Under the pieces are notes generated by a model. That model had not been told where the DNA came from. It did no database searches and saw only the letters and a program-made list of their open reading frames with translations. The position numbers and the translations under genes were made by a program. DNA of 64,000 nucleotides from Blastobasis lacticolella (lineage: Eukaryota; Arthropoda; Insecta; Lepidoptera; Blastobasidae): contig LR990057.1 of NCBI GenBank assembly GCA_905147135.1, forward strand, positions 2,294,001 to 2,358,000, read 5' to 3'. This document shows positions 59,201 to 63,704 of this stretch, in pieces (the stretch's first letter is position 1; each line of letters opens with the position of its first letter).

Positions 59201-61470
59201 GTCAGACAAAATCGTGAGGAAACCTGCGACTGAATGTGTAACTATGTCCAATCTGGTCAGGTACCCCTGTTAACAGGGTCGCGGAGGTCAGATGGCCGTC
59301 GCTCTGCTGTTATTACCTGTCTGCCAAATCCTGATCCTAGAAGATGATCTCCAACCCGCCAACCATGGAGATTACGGCAAAAACCTCCACTTATGCAGAG
59401 TAAGCTGATGTCCTGCAGTGGACTGTTATGTGTGTGTGTGTGTAAGTTTTTTTACCATCTACCGATTTTTTTGTCATACGGTAGGCAAACAAGCAAGCGG
59501 GCCACCTGACGTAAAGTGGTCACCACTGCCTATAGACATTAGCAAAATCAAGAGTATCGCTAATGCGTTGCCCACCTCTATAACACGTTGATCTGGCAGC
59601 AAAATGACAAATGCCCCTCCACTGCCAAAGCCACGGTTCCCCAAATCCCCACCCCATGGAACCCTGGAAACCTTACTGACCGGCAGAAACACAATACTAT
59701 TTAAAAGAGTATTGTTTAGCTGCGGTATAAACAGTATCTAAGTAAACGAGTAGGTTATGTATAGTACCGGTTTTAAAAATAAAGTTTACACTACATTATA
59801 AGTACTTTTTCGATCAATAGGTACAATCAAGACCTACCAATGCAATATTTATACTGTACAACTTTTTTCCAGTTTCATACAAATAGGAAATTACAATTCT
59901 TCCTTGAAAGCAAGGTTATTTCTTTCAAGTTCATGTGACAGCTACTTTATCTGTCAAGACTTACTTGAATGTCAATGATATCAATACCACACGAACAGAT
60001 ATTAATAACTGTTCAAATCTTAGTGAAACTATTAATTTATATGTGGTGAATGTGTAATAATTTCTATGAGTATACAAACTTTGGCTGTACATTGTAACTA
60101 CCTTTGCTTAACCTTATTGTTAATCATATTCGAAATTCAAATATACGTTTGTAATTCTTTGCTCAACGCATCAAAGTCATTTAAATTTAAAACTACAGTC
60201 CACTCTTCATCATTTTAACCTGCTTACTCTGAAGTCTACGACCGAAGAAAGTAGGCCTGAACAATAACTTGTTTTGTATGAATTCGTAAGCCTCATTTAA
60301 GTAGATACTACAAAAGGTAACTGTAATGTCTATTTATCCACATACTAGTAAAAAGCGTGATTGTCCATAACCCCTTAAATAGAATCGAACAGGCACAAAC
60401 GAATACACATGCCTAGTAAATTTGTAAACGCAACACGAAAAACTAAGAGAATAATGTTACATACAAGCTTTATCAACCAGTGGCTGTGACAAAACGTGTT
60501 GAATGTTCTAAGATACAAAACAAAAGAGCCCAACAAAAAACAAAACAATGCGTGAAACAAAAGACAACGAAAAGGCTACCACGTGCGCGAAACAAAACAC
60601 TACGGCAAGACAAAACAGACGAAGCTAACACATTTAGCAATGGGGTAGGTGATCGGAGTATCTTTTGCGCCAAAATAGATAGCCCAGGTTACCCAACCAC
60701 TTCCTTCTGCCCCGTATGTTTGCAATGTTAAAGGAGCAGATGGGAAATAATTGTTTTATTTGCCCCGGTATCCCCAGCCCCAGCGTTTATCAGGGCAGAT
60801 GGCACCAATCAAATTTCATTTGCTCTGGTAGGTATATCTTTCCCGCTAAAGAAATACCGGGCCTTGCCGTGGCAAATGAAACATACTCGACGCCATTTAC
60901 CCTGGTTATATACACCCTGGGATACAGGCTGGGACCGCAGCTACTAAGATAGATAAAACTATTTTTCCCTTCTGCCCCGTGAACGGGGCAATCGGAGCGA
61001 TTCTTTAATAGAGCATCAGACCAACCAATTACAGAGTGGCATTTAAACTTTTAAGTAAGAGAGCAGGAAAATTAAGGAACCATTACTAACTTTTTTTGTT
61101 ACTGGTGATTTAAATCTACGTCATCAATGTGAGAAATGCCCAAGAATTTACAACATCAATAGGTCACATCCCTTCCCACTTGACTCAATTTAAAAATAGA
61201 ACGCAAGACACTCCGAATCACCCTCCCGACTGTCATAACATACGTCCGATGAAGGGTAGCCGCGCGGTGTCAGCCTTGGCGACCACGCTTGGCGCCCCCA
61301 GGCACACTATCGCGATGGCATCGAAGAAGGTCGAATGGGGCGCTATGACCAACACTGGCGCCTCCCTAGAGTTGGCCGGTATGTGCTGGCGCCCCAAGAT
61401 CTTCACCCGATGGAAGCCGGCAGCGACGACCACCAGCCTCATCAAGGGGAGGATACAGAAACGGAGCTTA
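38117..61470 (-). CDS. LPCAT: Lysophosphatidylcholine acyltransferase (LPCAT), ten exons including two alternative HX4D exons; 5' end incomplete
   Basis: Membrane-bound PlsC/AGPAT acyltransferase that re-acylates lysophosphatidylcholine from acyl-CoA (Lands cycle) at the ER or lipid droplets. Exons in transcript order: 61244-61470 (A) or 54465-54676 (B), 48606-48718, 47944-48098, 47093-47230, 45009-45134, 42924-43059, 41233-41334, 39617-39758, 38117-38205. All junctions are GT-AG and phase-consistent. Path A gives 408 and path B 403 residues after the missing N-terminus; known LPCATs are ~490-540, leaving ~80-100 for the membrane segment. Catalytic motifs: HSTFFD or HSSFLD (HX4D), EGTCTNR (substrate-binding block), then VPVQPVVIRYPN. 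Two EF-hand loops sit near the C-terminus. It ends KPKAQ, a KxKxx ER-retrieval-type signal. Introns carry many transposons. Confidence 0.92.
38231..39239. other. LPCAT intron, unassigned part
   Basis: No repeat family recognised. TTATAGCGGCCATAACACAC and CTAGCTATAACGGTTCCGAA near 38685-38750 are loosely inverted. Confidence 0.35.
39240..39530 (+). mobile_element. SINE-C body and tail, in LPCAT intron
   Basis: GACTGTTTTCTGAGTTATGT, AACCTGCACATTCAGGCGAC, GGTAGCAGGGTCATGGAGGT, ACGGCGGACCCCGGGCCC and GGGACAATGATGATGATGAG. The head is missing. Confidence 0.85.
39617..39758 (-). CDS. LPCAT: LPCAT exon with two EF-hand loops
   Basis: Phase 0 entry after TTTTAG: IFDSSGKGHLNAADFEELA is a first EF-hand loop, and RQADVDEKGYITY a second (Dx-DxKGxI pattern) completed by the next exon. 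Position 12 is Asp in both loops rather than the commoner Glu, which weakens or changes Ca/Mg selectivity. Donor ACA|GTGAGT. Confidence 0.9.
39901..40141 (+). mobile_element. SINE-A copy in LPCAT intron
   Basis: CAACCTGAGTGGTTCAGTGG, GGGTTCGATTCCCGGCCGGG, full body and a TTATTTATTTAACTTT tail. It lies antisense to LPCAT. Confidence 0.88.
40485..40520 (-). mobile_element. SINE-A tail scrap
   Basis: GCTTGGACAAATTCACACAG and TGCCATCTAGCGC only. Confidence 0.65.
40530..41060. other. LPCAT intron, unassigned part
   Basis: GC-moderate DNA with overlapping minus-strand frames (40660-40892) that show no domain. GCAGCAAGCTAGAGCC / GTCTTGCTGCG near 40570-40600 forms a weak inverted repeat. Confidence 0.35.
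41063..41170. repeat. Repeat V copy (ATC-tailed)
   Basis: CATCATCATCATCATATCAG, AAGACGCCCACTGCTGGGCA and GGCCTCCCCCAGTGATCTTC; the same block sits inside a SINE-C at 58936-59095. Confidence 0.7.
41233..41334 (-). CDS. LPCAT: LPCAT exon, degenerate EF-hand region
   Basis: Phase 0 in and out: RSSGMMYLPDYLLCAAFLSL and QAEPYTEVLMYAFM. It corresponds to the first EF-hand in vertebrate LPCATs, but together with FVQ from the previous exon the loop lacks the acidic ligands, so it is probably non-binding. Acceptor TCTTCAG, donor ATG|GTAATT. Confidence 0.9.
41400..41925 (+). repeat. Repeat D and repeat X blocks in LPCAT intron
   Basis: 41410-41470 and 41750-41925 are repeat D (ACTTTCCATCAGGTGGCCCG, TATTACTCAAGAGGTCTCCT, GGCAGACAACGCATTGGTAG). 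41455-41720 is repeat X (GCCGAAGATGGAGCATGCCT, CAACGCGTTCCATTCC, AGCCAAAGCGGTTTGTGC). X is sandwiched between D blocks, so the two may be parts of one larger family. Confidence 0.6.
42225..42896. mobile_element. Large foldback element next to an LPCAT exon
   Basis: The left arm (42240-42435) and right arm (42665-42880) are inverted copies: TTCTCGTGCTGTGT, ACATTT, CTAGCC, GTAAAAAGACCGCTAGCA, ATTCTACCCATGAAACT, GAAACATACCCGCGGAAAT. The centre has GTCAGTGGCCACTGGTCAC. It ends only ~27 bp from the donor of exon 42924-43059. A small relative lies at 34415. Confidence 0.8.
42924..43059 (-). CDS. LPCAT: LPCAT exon, helical linker before EF-hands
   Basis: One base completes Gly, then LERTRPELQLCGCVGARWLN and EEFARRLLLPGNQLAHKLF, then DIFVQ. 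It matches the region between acyltransferase and EF-hands in LPCAT1/2 ('..EFA..L..P....L..LF..F'). Acceptor CCTCCAG, donor CAG|GTTAGA. Very GC-rich compared with flanks. Confidence 0.88.
43180..43262 (+). mobile_element. SINE-C tail-like scrap
   Basis: TAGGCGGACCCTGAGCCCTC, GACCGAGATGATGATGATTA. Diverged tail block. Confidence 0.55.
43425..43735 (-). mobile_element. SINE-C full-length copy with intact tRNA-like head
   Basis: In reverse complement: a head GTTGGCCTAATGGTTAAGGG (A box) and ACCGGGTTCGAGCCCC (B box), then the whole body (AACACTTATCGATACTCTTA, TGCACATTCAGGCGACTG, GGTCAGGGGAACCTGT) and the GGGCCCTCGTGCACGAG block. Best reference copy of this family in the window. Confidence 0.88.
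43763..45000. repeat. ~72-bp minisatellite, about 15 units, in LPCAT intron
   Basis: Units of 71-72 bp built on TGCTACCCAAAACTTTCAGA, CCTCCCAAAGGACAAT, CATTCCTTATCCCTTTAACA. Anchors fall at 43785, 43856, 43928, then after an inserted MITE at 44248, 44337, 44411, 44482, 44554, 44626, 44698, 44770, 44841, 44912. Central units are nearly identical, edges diverged. A plus-strand open frame (44386-44850) exists only because 72 is divisible by 3. The array ends ~8 bp from the donor of exon 45009-45134. Confidence 0.93.
43959..44203. mobile_element. MITE-H copy 3 inside the minisatellite, TTA duplication
   Basis: TGCGCTGATTACATATGACT to CTAATAAGCGCA with TTA at 43956-43958 and 44204-44206. It shares GCAAAAAGCGTGAGAACAAA with copies 1 and 2. 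Confidence 0.9.
45009..45134 (-). CDS. LPCAT: LPCAT exon, conserved DYTYDDCR region
   Basis: One base completes Arg, then ALGVPVLDYTYDDCRLIARA and KRLGLPAAAALRDVADLRAA, M. 'ALG.PV.D.TYEDC' is a strongly conserved LPCAT block. Acceptor TTCACAG, donor GG|GTAAGC. Confidence 0.92.
45224..46579. mobile_element. TIR-bounded composite element enclosing a LINE fragment, TA ends
   Basis: CAGTCGAGTTCATTAATATA at the left and its inverse at the right start ~95-bp imperfect TIRs (GAGCATTGCCAAG, CTTCAAATATAAATGTACAT, GGAAGGGTA, GCAGATTC). TA dinucleotides at 45222-45223 and 46580-46581 fit Tc1/mariner-type TA duplication. No transposase is present; the interior is occupied by a Jockey-like LINE. Confidence 0.85.
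45340..46450 (-). pseudogene. Jockey-like reverse transcriptase, internally deleted
   Basis: The minus strand (45858-46481) encodes VAGLFCDLSKAFDVISHRLL, then GILQGSSLGNTLFLMFINDL, LLFADDTTVIIS (catalytic FADDT near 46090-46106) and LKMWFSANGLILNTDKS. After a frameshift, SLNWKRHVDTLCDKLSGAVF and LRKLRPLI lead, over a ~100-residue gap, to LLLNNPLYSVNEYYELCSK and a stop. The 3' end near 45345 is AAATAAATGAAATCTAAATC, the usual Jockey-type terminus. The N-terminus is lost at the right TIR. Confidence 0.85.
46582..47092. other. LPCAT intron, AT-rich
   Basis: Rich in TTGACATT words (46610-46720), giving a weak periodicity. No family recognised. Confidence 0.4.
47093..47230 (-). CDS. LPCAT: LPCAT exon after the acyltransferase core
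   Basis: Completes Ala, then LKLLWLTLTQVHSSCEIEFL and PVYRPSVQEQRDPKLYARN, VRDVMA. The 'WLTL.Q....VEIEFLPVY.PS..E..DP.L.A..VR..MA' pattern is diagnostic of LPCAT1/2. Acceptor CCCCCAG, donor AG|GTGAGT. Confidence 0.94.
47310..47510 (+). repeat. Dispersed repeat W, copy 2
   Basis: GAGGAAATGCCTTATACCTG, GGCTACCTTATCCTTTAAAC and TTGTTGCTTGGCGGCAGAAA, as at 7000-7215. Confidence 0.55.
47511..47943. other. LPCAT intron, unassigned
   Basis: TTCGAGAAACGAGG-like and 'ccttccgctggg/ccttcctctaggga' blocks at 47640-47710 and 47830-47890 look like two diverged copies of one unit (..GTGT..CCTAATACCGTTG.CGA..). No gene; the minus-strand frame 47437-47715 is not supported. Confidence 0.35.
47944..48098 (-). 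CDS. LPCAT: LPCAT exon with EGTCTNR motif
   Basis: Phase 0 entry: VLIFPEGTCTNRSCLITFKP, GGFYPGVPVQPVVIRYPNAR, DTVTWTWEGPG. EGTCTNR is the acyl-acceptor-binding block of LPCATs, and VPVQPV the fourth PlsC block. Acceptor TGTTGCAG, donor GC|GTAAGT. Confidence 0.95.
48606..48718 (-). CDS. LPCAT: LPCAT exon shared by both alternative upstream exons
   Basis: Entry with two bases (AG): with exon A the junction codon is CAG (Gln), with exon B AAG (Lys). Then LINYTQPVYVWRDDPNSRQN and TIKEIIERATSKEDWPQ. 'R.DP.SR..T..EI..R' is the conserved PlsC block II. Acceptor GTTATAG, donor CAG|GTGAG. Confidence 0.94.
48780..49254. other. LPCAT intron, AT-rich
   Basis: Includes a (TTTTA/TTTA)n run near 48920-48960. 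Nothing else recognised. Confidence 0.45.
49255..49372 (+). repeat. LINE 3' end with TAAATAAATAAATA tail
   Basis: CTACTGGAAGAGATTTCTTT, AAGTAGTGCCTGTTGTGTCA, TGTGTACAATAAACTGTTAA. Sister of 17155-17250. Confidence 0.6.
49373..49950. other. LPCAT intron, unassigned
   Basis: A retroposon-B-like word with a GATGATGATG end near 49605-49662 is the only recognisable piece. Confidence 0.4.
49951..50135 (+). mobile_element. SINE-A copy, tail-truncated
   Basis: GACGACCTGAGATTCAGGTC, GGGTTCGATTCCCGGCCGAG and the proximal body to AGTATATACATAGTTTA. A-box region carries a GACCTGAGATTCAGGTC rearrangement that is itself a near palindrome. Confidence 0.8.
50165..50320 (-). mobile_element. SINE-A and SINE-C scraps
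   Basis: 50165-50205 (CCTGGACAAATTCACACAGC, CATCTAGCCCCAAA) is a reversed SINE-A tail. 50257-50318 (AGTGGACCCCGGGGCCTCGT, GGGATATTAACGCC) is a SINE-C tail end. Confidence 0.6.
50321..50837. other. LPCAT intron, unassigned
   Basis: Nothing recognised; overlapping short frames only. Confidence 0.4.
50838..51103 (-). mobile_element. Retroposon-B copy, minus strand
   Basis: AACAGTCCACTGCAGGACTT through CTGCTGCCCATTTTCCAGAC to CCGGACACCACACGGCCACA; full length. Confidence 0.9.
51150..51432 (+). mobile_element. SINE-C copy, diverged
   Basis: ACTCTTTTCTGAGTTATGTA, AGGTCAGATGGCAGTCGCTC, GAGATATTAACGCCAAGATG; head missing, body with small deletions. Confidence 0.7.
51527..51795 (-). mobile_element. 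Retroposon-B copy, minus strand, diverged
   Basis: TGATGATGGTGATCATGATC, GGGGCCTCTCCCACGAAAGG, ACTCTACTCTGCCC-like right end. It has an internal deletion near 51615 compared with siblings. Confidence 0.8.
51796..53636. other. LPCAT intron, long AT-rich part without recognised elements
   Basis: Very AT-rich between 51950 and 52380. No SINE, LINE or MITE copy was recognised and no coding pattern seen over ~1.8 kb. Confidence 0.45.
53640..53735 (-). repeat. RTE-like LINE end scrap, minus strand
   Basis: CATCATCATCTTTTGAGCGG, CTTCTGCCAGGATCCGGTTT and CATCTCCACTTCGCCCGGTC are the inverse of the 16640-16735 segment, including the ATC-run at the end. Confidence 0.65.
53736..54356. other. LPCAT intron with open minus-strand frames, not called
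   Basis: Minus-strand frames 53600-53908 and 53978-54298 are open for ~100 codons each but show no domain and no splice linkage to LPCAT. They are treated as chance. Confidence 0.35.
54357..54462 (-). promoter_or_regulatory. GGTGAT/GGT-rich intronic tract just downstream of exon B donor
   Basis: On the transcribed (minus) strand the ~105 nt after the donor consist of GGTGATGGTGAGGGTGGTGA-type repeats. They begin about 7 nt past the GT and contain extra donor-like GGTGAG words. G-triplet tracts next to donors act as intronic splicing enhancers in known systems; here it is inference. Confidence 0.5.
54465..54676 (-). CDS. LPCAT: LPCAT alternative catalytic exon B (LPCAT1-like)
   Basis: After acceptor CTTCTAG one base completes a codon, then SLKPLICFIGKMSYLAGGMA, ITTRGRQASRKEAPILVVA, PHSSFLDSCIVYATKMSSVI, VRKESMDNYVG, ending with one base (A) before GTAGGT. 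HSSFLD is the HX4D catalytic motif. The 'SSVI..KES' stretch resembles vertebrate LPCAT1. It is 212 nt, 15 nt (5 codons) shorter than exon A, with the same phases at both ends. Confidence 0.9.
54720..56160. other. LPCAT intron between the two alternative exons, unassigned part
   Basis: AT-rich. A LINE-tail-like word near 55258-55310 (TTTTATTGTGTACAACAAAG) is the only recognisable piece. Confidence 0.4.
56150..56225 (-). repeat. LINE 3' end, minus strand
   Basis: TTTATTTAAAAACTTTATTT followed by TACAACAACACAATTGGCGG resembles an inverted LINE terminus (AATAAAGTTTTTAAATAAA). Confidence 0.45.
56539..56691. mobile_element. MITE-G copy 3
   Basis: CAGTGGCCCTAGCACAAGTG to CAACTTGTGCTAGGCCTACAG; closest in sequence to copy 1, including TTTCTCTCAATACTA and GACGAAAGAGA. 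Confidence 0.88.
56697..56843. mobile_element. Foldback adjacent to MITE-G
   Basis: CGATTTGGCTGGAGCCGACC, AACCGTCAATTGCAATCGAT pair with GTATCAACTGCAAATGACGG, TTGGTCGGCGCCAGCC; ~42-bp arms, 147 bp total, starting 6 bp from MITE-G. Confidence 0.8.
56845..57414. other. LPCAT intron, unassigned
   Basis: A block near 57180-57300 (AATATGGCACTAGCAAAACT) looks repeat-derived, but no family was established. Confidence 0.35.
57415..57560 (-). repeat. Repeat Y copy
   Basis: GAAAGAAGAGACTTGTCAAA, GCGCAGGTAATCGTATACAG and CGAACCACGTGACCCGCCAA are the inverse of 8216-8350. Confidence 0.65.
57840..57930 (+). repeat. Repeat R copy, diverged
   Basis: AAAAAGAGAGCTGTTAAAGT, TTGTCTGTGGCTGTGTATGT, AAAATCGGCTTAGTAG. 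Confidence 0.5.
57931..58799. other. LPCAT intron, unassigned
   Basis: AT-rich; a degraded SINE-C head may lie at 58712-58765 (CTAGCAAGTCGGCCTCGTCA). Confidence 0.35.
58820..59143 (-). mobile_element. SINE-C (minus) interrupted by repeat V
   Basis: 58830-58935 is the body plus B-box part (CACGAGGACCCGGGGTCCGC, GGGATTCGAACCCGGCACCT). 59100-59143 is the rest of the head (CTGACGAGTCGGATACCGTA). Between them 58936-59095 is repeat V (TATGCCCAGCAGTGGGCGTC, ATATGATGATAATG). Confidence 0.75.
59145..59340 (+). mobile_element. SINE-C body copy
   Basis: ATGCTCTTACGGTGTCAGAC, GGTCAGGTACCCCTGTTAAC, GTCGCGGAGGTCAGATGGCC. It lies head-to-head with the preceding minus-strand copy. Confidence 0.7.
59341..59445 (+). 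mobile_element. Retroposon-B 3' fragment with TG run
   Basis: GATCTCCAACCCGCCAACCA, GGAGATTACGGCAAAAACCT, CTGCAGTGGACTGTTATGTG followed by (TG)n instead of (GAT)n. Confidence 0.7.
59462..59595 (-). repeat. Repeat D relative
   Basis: CAAGCGGGCCACCTGACGTA, AGTGGTCACCACTGCC, ATGCGTTGCCCACC; inverse of 41800-41920. Confidence 0.55.
59600..61243. other. LPCAT intron, unassigned part near exon A
   Basis: A 30-bp block at 60230-60262 (GACCGAAGAAAGTAGGCCTG) is inverted at 25573-25600. The Lys/Gln-rich plus frame 60480-60731 and the C-rich 60690-60960 patch (with TATATAACC on the minus strand) are unexplained. No gene was supported. Confidence 0.4.
61244..61470 (-). CDS. LPCAT: LPCAT alternative catalytic exon A (LPCAT2-like)
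   Basis: After acceptor TTCCGACAG one base completes a codon, then KLRFCILPLMRLVVVAAGFH, RVKILGRQHIPANSREAPV, LVIAPHSTFFDAIAIVCLGA, PSVVAKADTARLPFIG, ending with one base (C) before GTATGT. HSTFFD is the HX4D motif. 'HSTFFD.IA.V..G.PS.V' resembles vertebrate LPCAT2. The leading hydrophobic stretch is the re-entrant/membrane segment. The preceding N-terminal exon was not found in the remaining 2.5 kb. Confidence 0.92.
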
Positions 61471-61685
61471 CTGTCGGAAAGAATTGAACGGGGTGTCAGT
61501 TTTCATGTTAAAGGTAAACAGATTAAGGTATAGTCGGGGTTATAGCCTATGTTTCGTAGCTTGGTATTTGACCTACAGCTGCCATTGCGAGCAAGTGTCT
61601 ATTATACTTCTACAGAAGTAACAAGTAATCATAAACGCAAAGTTGTCACGCTAGTGCAACTCGTCGTTTCAAACGCAACATTACT

Positions 61686-61803
61686 AATAAAGTTGGGCCA
61701 ATTAATATATCACATTTGACGTCTGTCATTATTTTCTATAACGTGGACGCAAGGAAATGATGACAGCTGTCAAATGTGATCTATTAAATTGGCCTTACTT
61801 TAA
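61686..61803. mobile_element. Small foldback MITE upstream of LPCAT exon A
   Basis: AAGTTGGGCCAATTAATATA, CACATTTGACGTCTGTCAT pair with ATGATGACAGCTGTCAAATG, TGATCTATTAAATTGGCCTT; ~50-bp arms. Confidence 0.85.
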
Positions 61804-61940
61804 ATTGATCAAATTTTTTACAATCATATATCTAGTGGTAACAATAGAATATGACATTTTCTTGCGTGTAGTTTTTATGTAAAAATACAGTATGCATCTA
61901 TGTCGCGCTTTTTCTCACTTATCGCGCGCGCGATTTCCCG

Positions 61941-61975
61941 GTTTTGTACTCTATCTACTGAATAGAGTACAAAAC
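61941..61975. repeat. Perfect 14-bp hairpin
   Basis: GTTTTGTACTCTAT / ATAGAGTACAAAAC around CTACTGA. A MITE-G-like scrap (TATGTCGCGCTTTTTCTCAC) precedes it at 61898-61932. Confidence 0.85.
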
Positions 61976-62412
61976 TAGGGAACCTGGAGCCTCTCTAGGG
62001 ACTTTATTATCAATTACACCTATCACACAGATCCAGCAAGCAAAAATTGCAACTTTGGCCGAAACAAAGAACATTATAGGCTGGAATATATTGTGCCGCA
62101 TAGTGTAGAATCTAATCTTAATCTCTAATAGACTATAAGATAATGGAAACAATGGAACATGACTGATGTAAAATCATTGATGAAATAGCATTAACTGAGT
62201 GAGAAAAATCGGATATTCTGCGTATAGATAAATATTAAAGACAATGGTAAGAATTCTGAAAAGGTCTATATATACATAAGTAAGTACAACATATTTTGTA
62301 AGCATTTCAAAGGGCGACTACTATAGCCATATTAATAATCTGTCACTGGTTGATATTAAGCTATGACGGTCCTGTACCTTATATAGTTATGAGAAACTAG
62401 CTGCTTATAAGA
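61976..62412. other. Upstream of LPCAT exon A, unassigned
   Basis: AT-rich. An open minus frame (61955-62152) includes a hydrophobic stretch but could not be matched to the missing LPCAT N-terminus. Confidence 0.35.
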
Positions 62413-62650
62413 ATTAGAGTCGATGGCATAGTGGCCCCGTTTCGTAAGCGAGAGGTACCGTGTTCAATCTCCATTGCCGCCATGTACATTTAGACGAACC
62501 ATGTAACCATGATGCAATCCCCTATTAACAGAGGCACAGAAATCGCAGTCTCTCTACTGTCATCATAATTATCTGCCAAATGCTAGATGATGGTCAAGGC
62601 AGACTTTCGGGGGCCTAGCGTACGAGAGCAATGGTGAGAAACGCTAGCGA
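62413..62650 (+). mobile_element. SINE-C copy, internally deleted
   Basis: A degraded head (GATGGCATAGTGGCCCCGTT, AGAGGTACCGTGTTCAATCT) joins directly to AACCATGATGCAATCCCC and the tail (AAGGCAGACTTTCGGGGGCC). Confidence 0.7.
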
Positions 62651-62687
62651 ATAATGATCGTATCTATTATGAAAATCTAGTTATTGA

Positions 62688-62946
62688 GCATCATCACCAC
62701 AGCCCATTACAGTCCACTGCAGGACTTAGGGCCTCTCCCACGAAAGGAGAAGATTTTGCCATAATCTCTACGCTTGGCGGGCGGGTTGGAGATCGCAGTT
62801 TTATAAATGTAACAATGGAAAACGCTGCTGCCCATTTTCCAGCCTGCGGAGACTCTAGATCTTATGCCTCAAAAACTTTTGTCTCCTTGTACGACACCCA
62901 CGAGGGTTAGGGGTTGGTGCTATTCCGCTCTGCCGGACACCACACG
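62688..62946 (-). mobile_element. Retroposon-B copy, minus strand
   Basis: GCATCATCACCACAGCCCAT, CAGTCCACTGCAGGACTTAG to CTGCCGGACACCACACG; full length. Confidence 0.9.
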
Positions 62947-62949
62947 AAA

Positions 62950-63349
62950 AATTACCAACAACAGTTCATTTTTTCCAATTAACTAACTGTATACCAACTT
63001 CAGTGGATTATGTAGAATGAGTATGCAACCTATAGCGCATGAAAATGTCTTTTGGTATGAACAAAATAACAATATGTTTAAATGATGTGGGACGTTTGGC
63101 ACCTTGGACAATATTCTTTAATGACATGGGACTTTTGGCACCTTGTACACGGTTTGAATGTCAATAAGCTAATTGGACGACCTCGATTACAGGTTAATAT
63201 CAAGATCAGAACTCCAGGGGTCATTATCAGAAACAAAAGTAGATAGTAATGTATTTTAATATACGGTACATTACTAAACTAGGTGTGTAATTTAATATAG
63301 GTACGGTAGCTACATTGAGCAGATTTAGGCCTATTATTCTGGTAAGCAT
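62950..63349. other. Unassigned stretch
   Basis: A short duplicated phrase (TGGGACGTTTGGCACCTTGG and TGGGACTTTTGGCACCTTGT at 63088 and 63127) is present. No gene. Confidence 0.4.
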
Positions 63350-63630
63350 GAATGTTAACAACTCTTTTCTGAGTGATGTACTTTAGTTTTCAACTAACCT
63401 ATGCACTTACTACGAGGGAAAACATCGCGATGAAATCTGCACATTGAGGCGACTGAATGTGTAACCATAATCCAATCTGCTCAGGTTCCCCTGGTAGCAG
63501 GGTCATGGAGGTCAGATGGCAGTCGCTCCACTGTAGTTACTAGATATCCCAAATCGCGGATCATGGCCAAGGCGGACCCCAGGCCCGCCTGCGCGAGAGC
63601 ACAACCTTGACATTAACGCCAAGAGAATAA
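63350..63630 (+). mobile_element. SINE-C body and tail
   Basis: AACAACTCTTTTCTGAGTGA, CACATTGAGGCGACTGAATG, GGTAGCAGGGTCATGGAGGT, AGCACAACCTTGACATTAAC. Confidence 0.8.
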
Positions 63631-63704
63631 TTTTTATATTCTGGTAAATAAATATTTTAAAAGAAGGAGAGACTGGTATTCGCCAGAAAAACATAGCCTT
63701 TTTA

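Noticed and set aside
60480..60731. Lys/Gln-rich 83-residue frame
   Set aside because: Low-complexity AAAACA-type composition explains it; no start context, domain or splice support.
54677..61243. Two complete tandem LPCAT genes instead of alternative exons
   Set aside because: No second copy of the EGTCTNR, LPVY or EF-hand exons could be seen between the two HX4D exons on the minus strand.
61955..62152. Hydrophobic minus-strand frame as the missing LPCAT N-terminal exon
   Set aside because: It ends in a perfect hairpin (61941-61975), lacks the expected donor phase (two bases before GT), and only chance words (PREAP) resemble the family.
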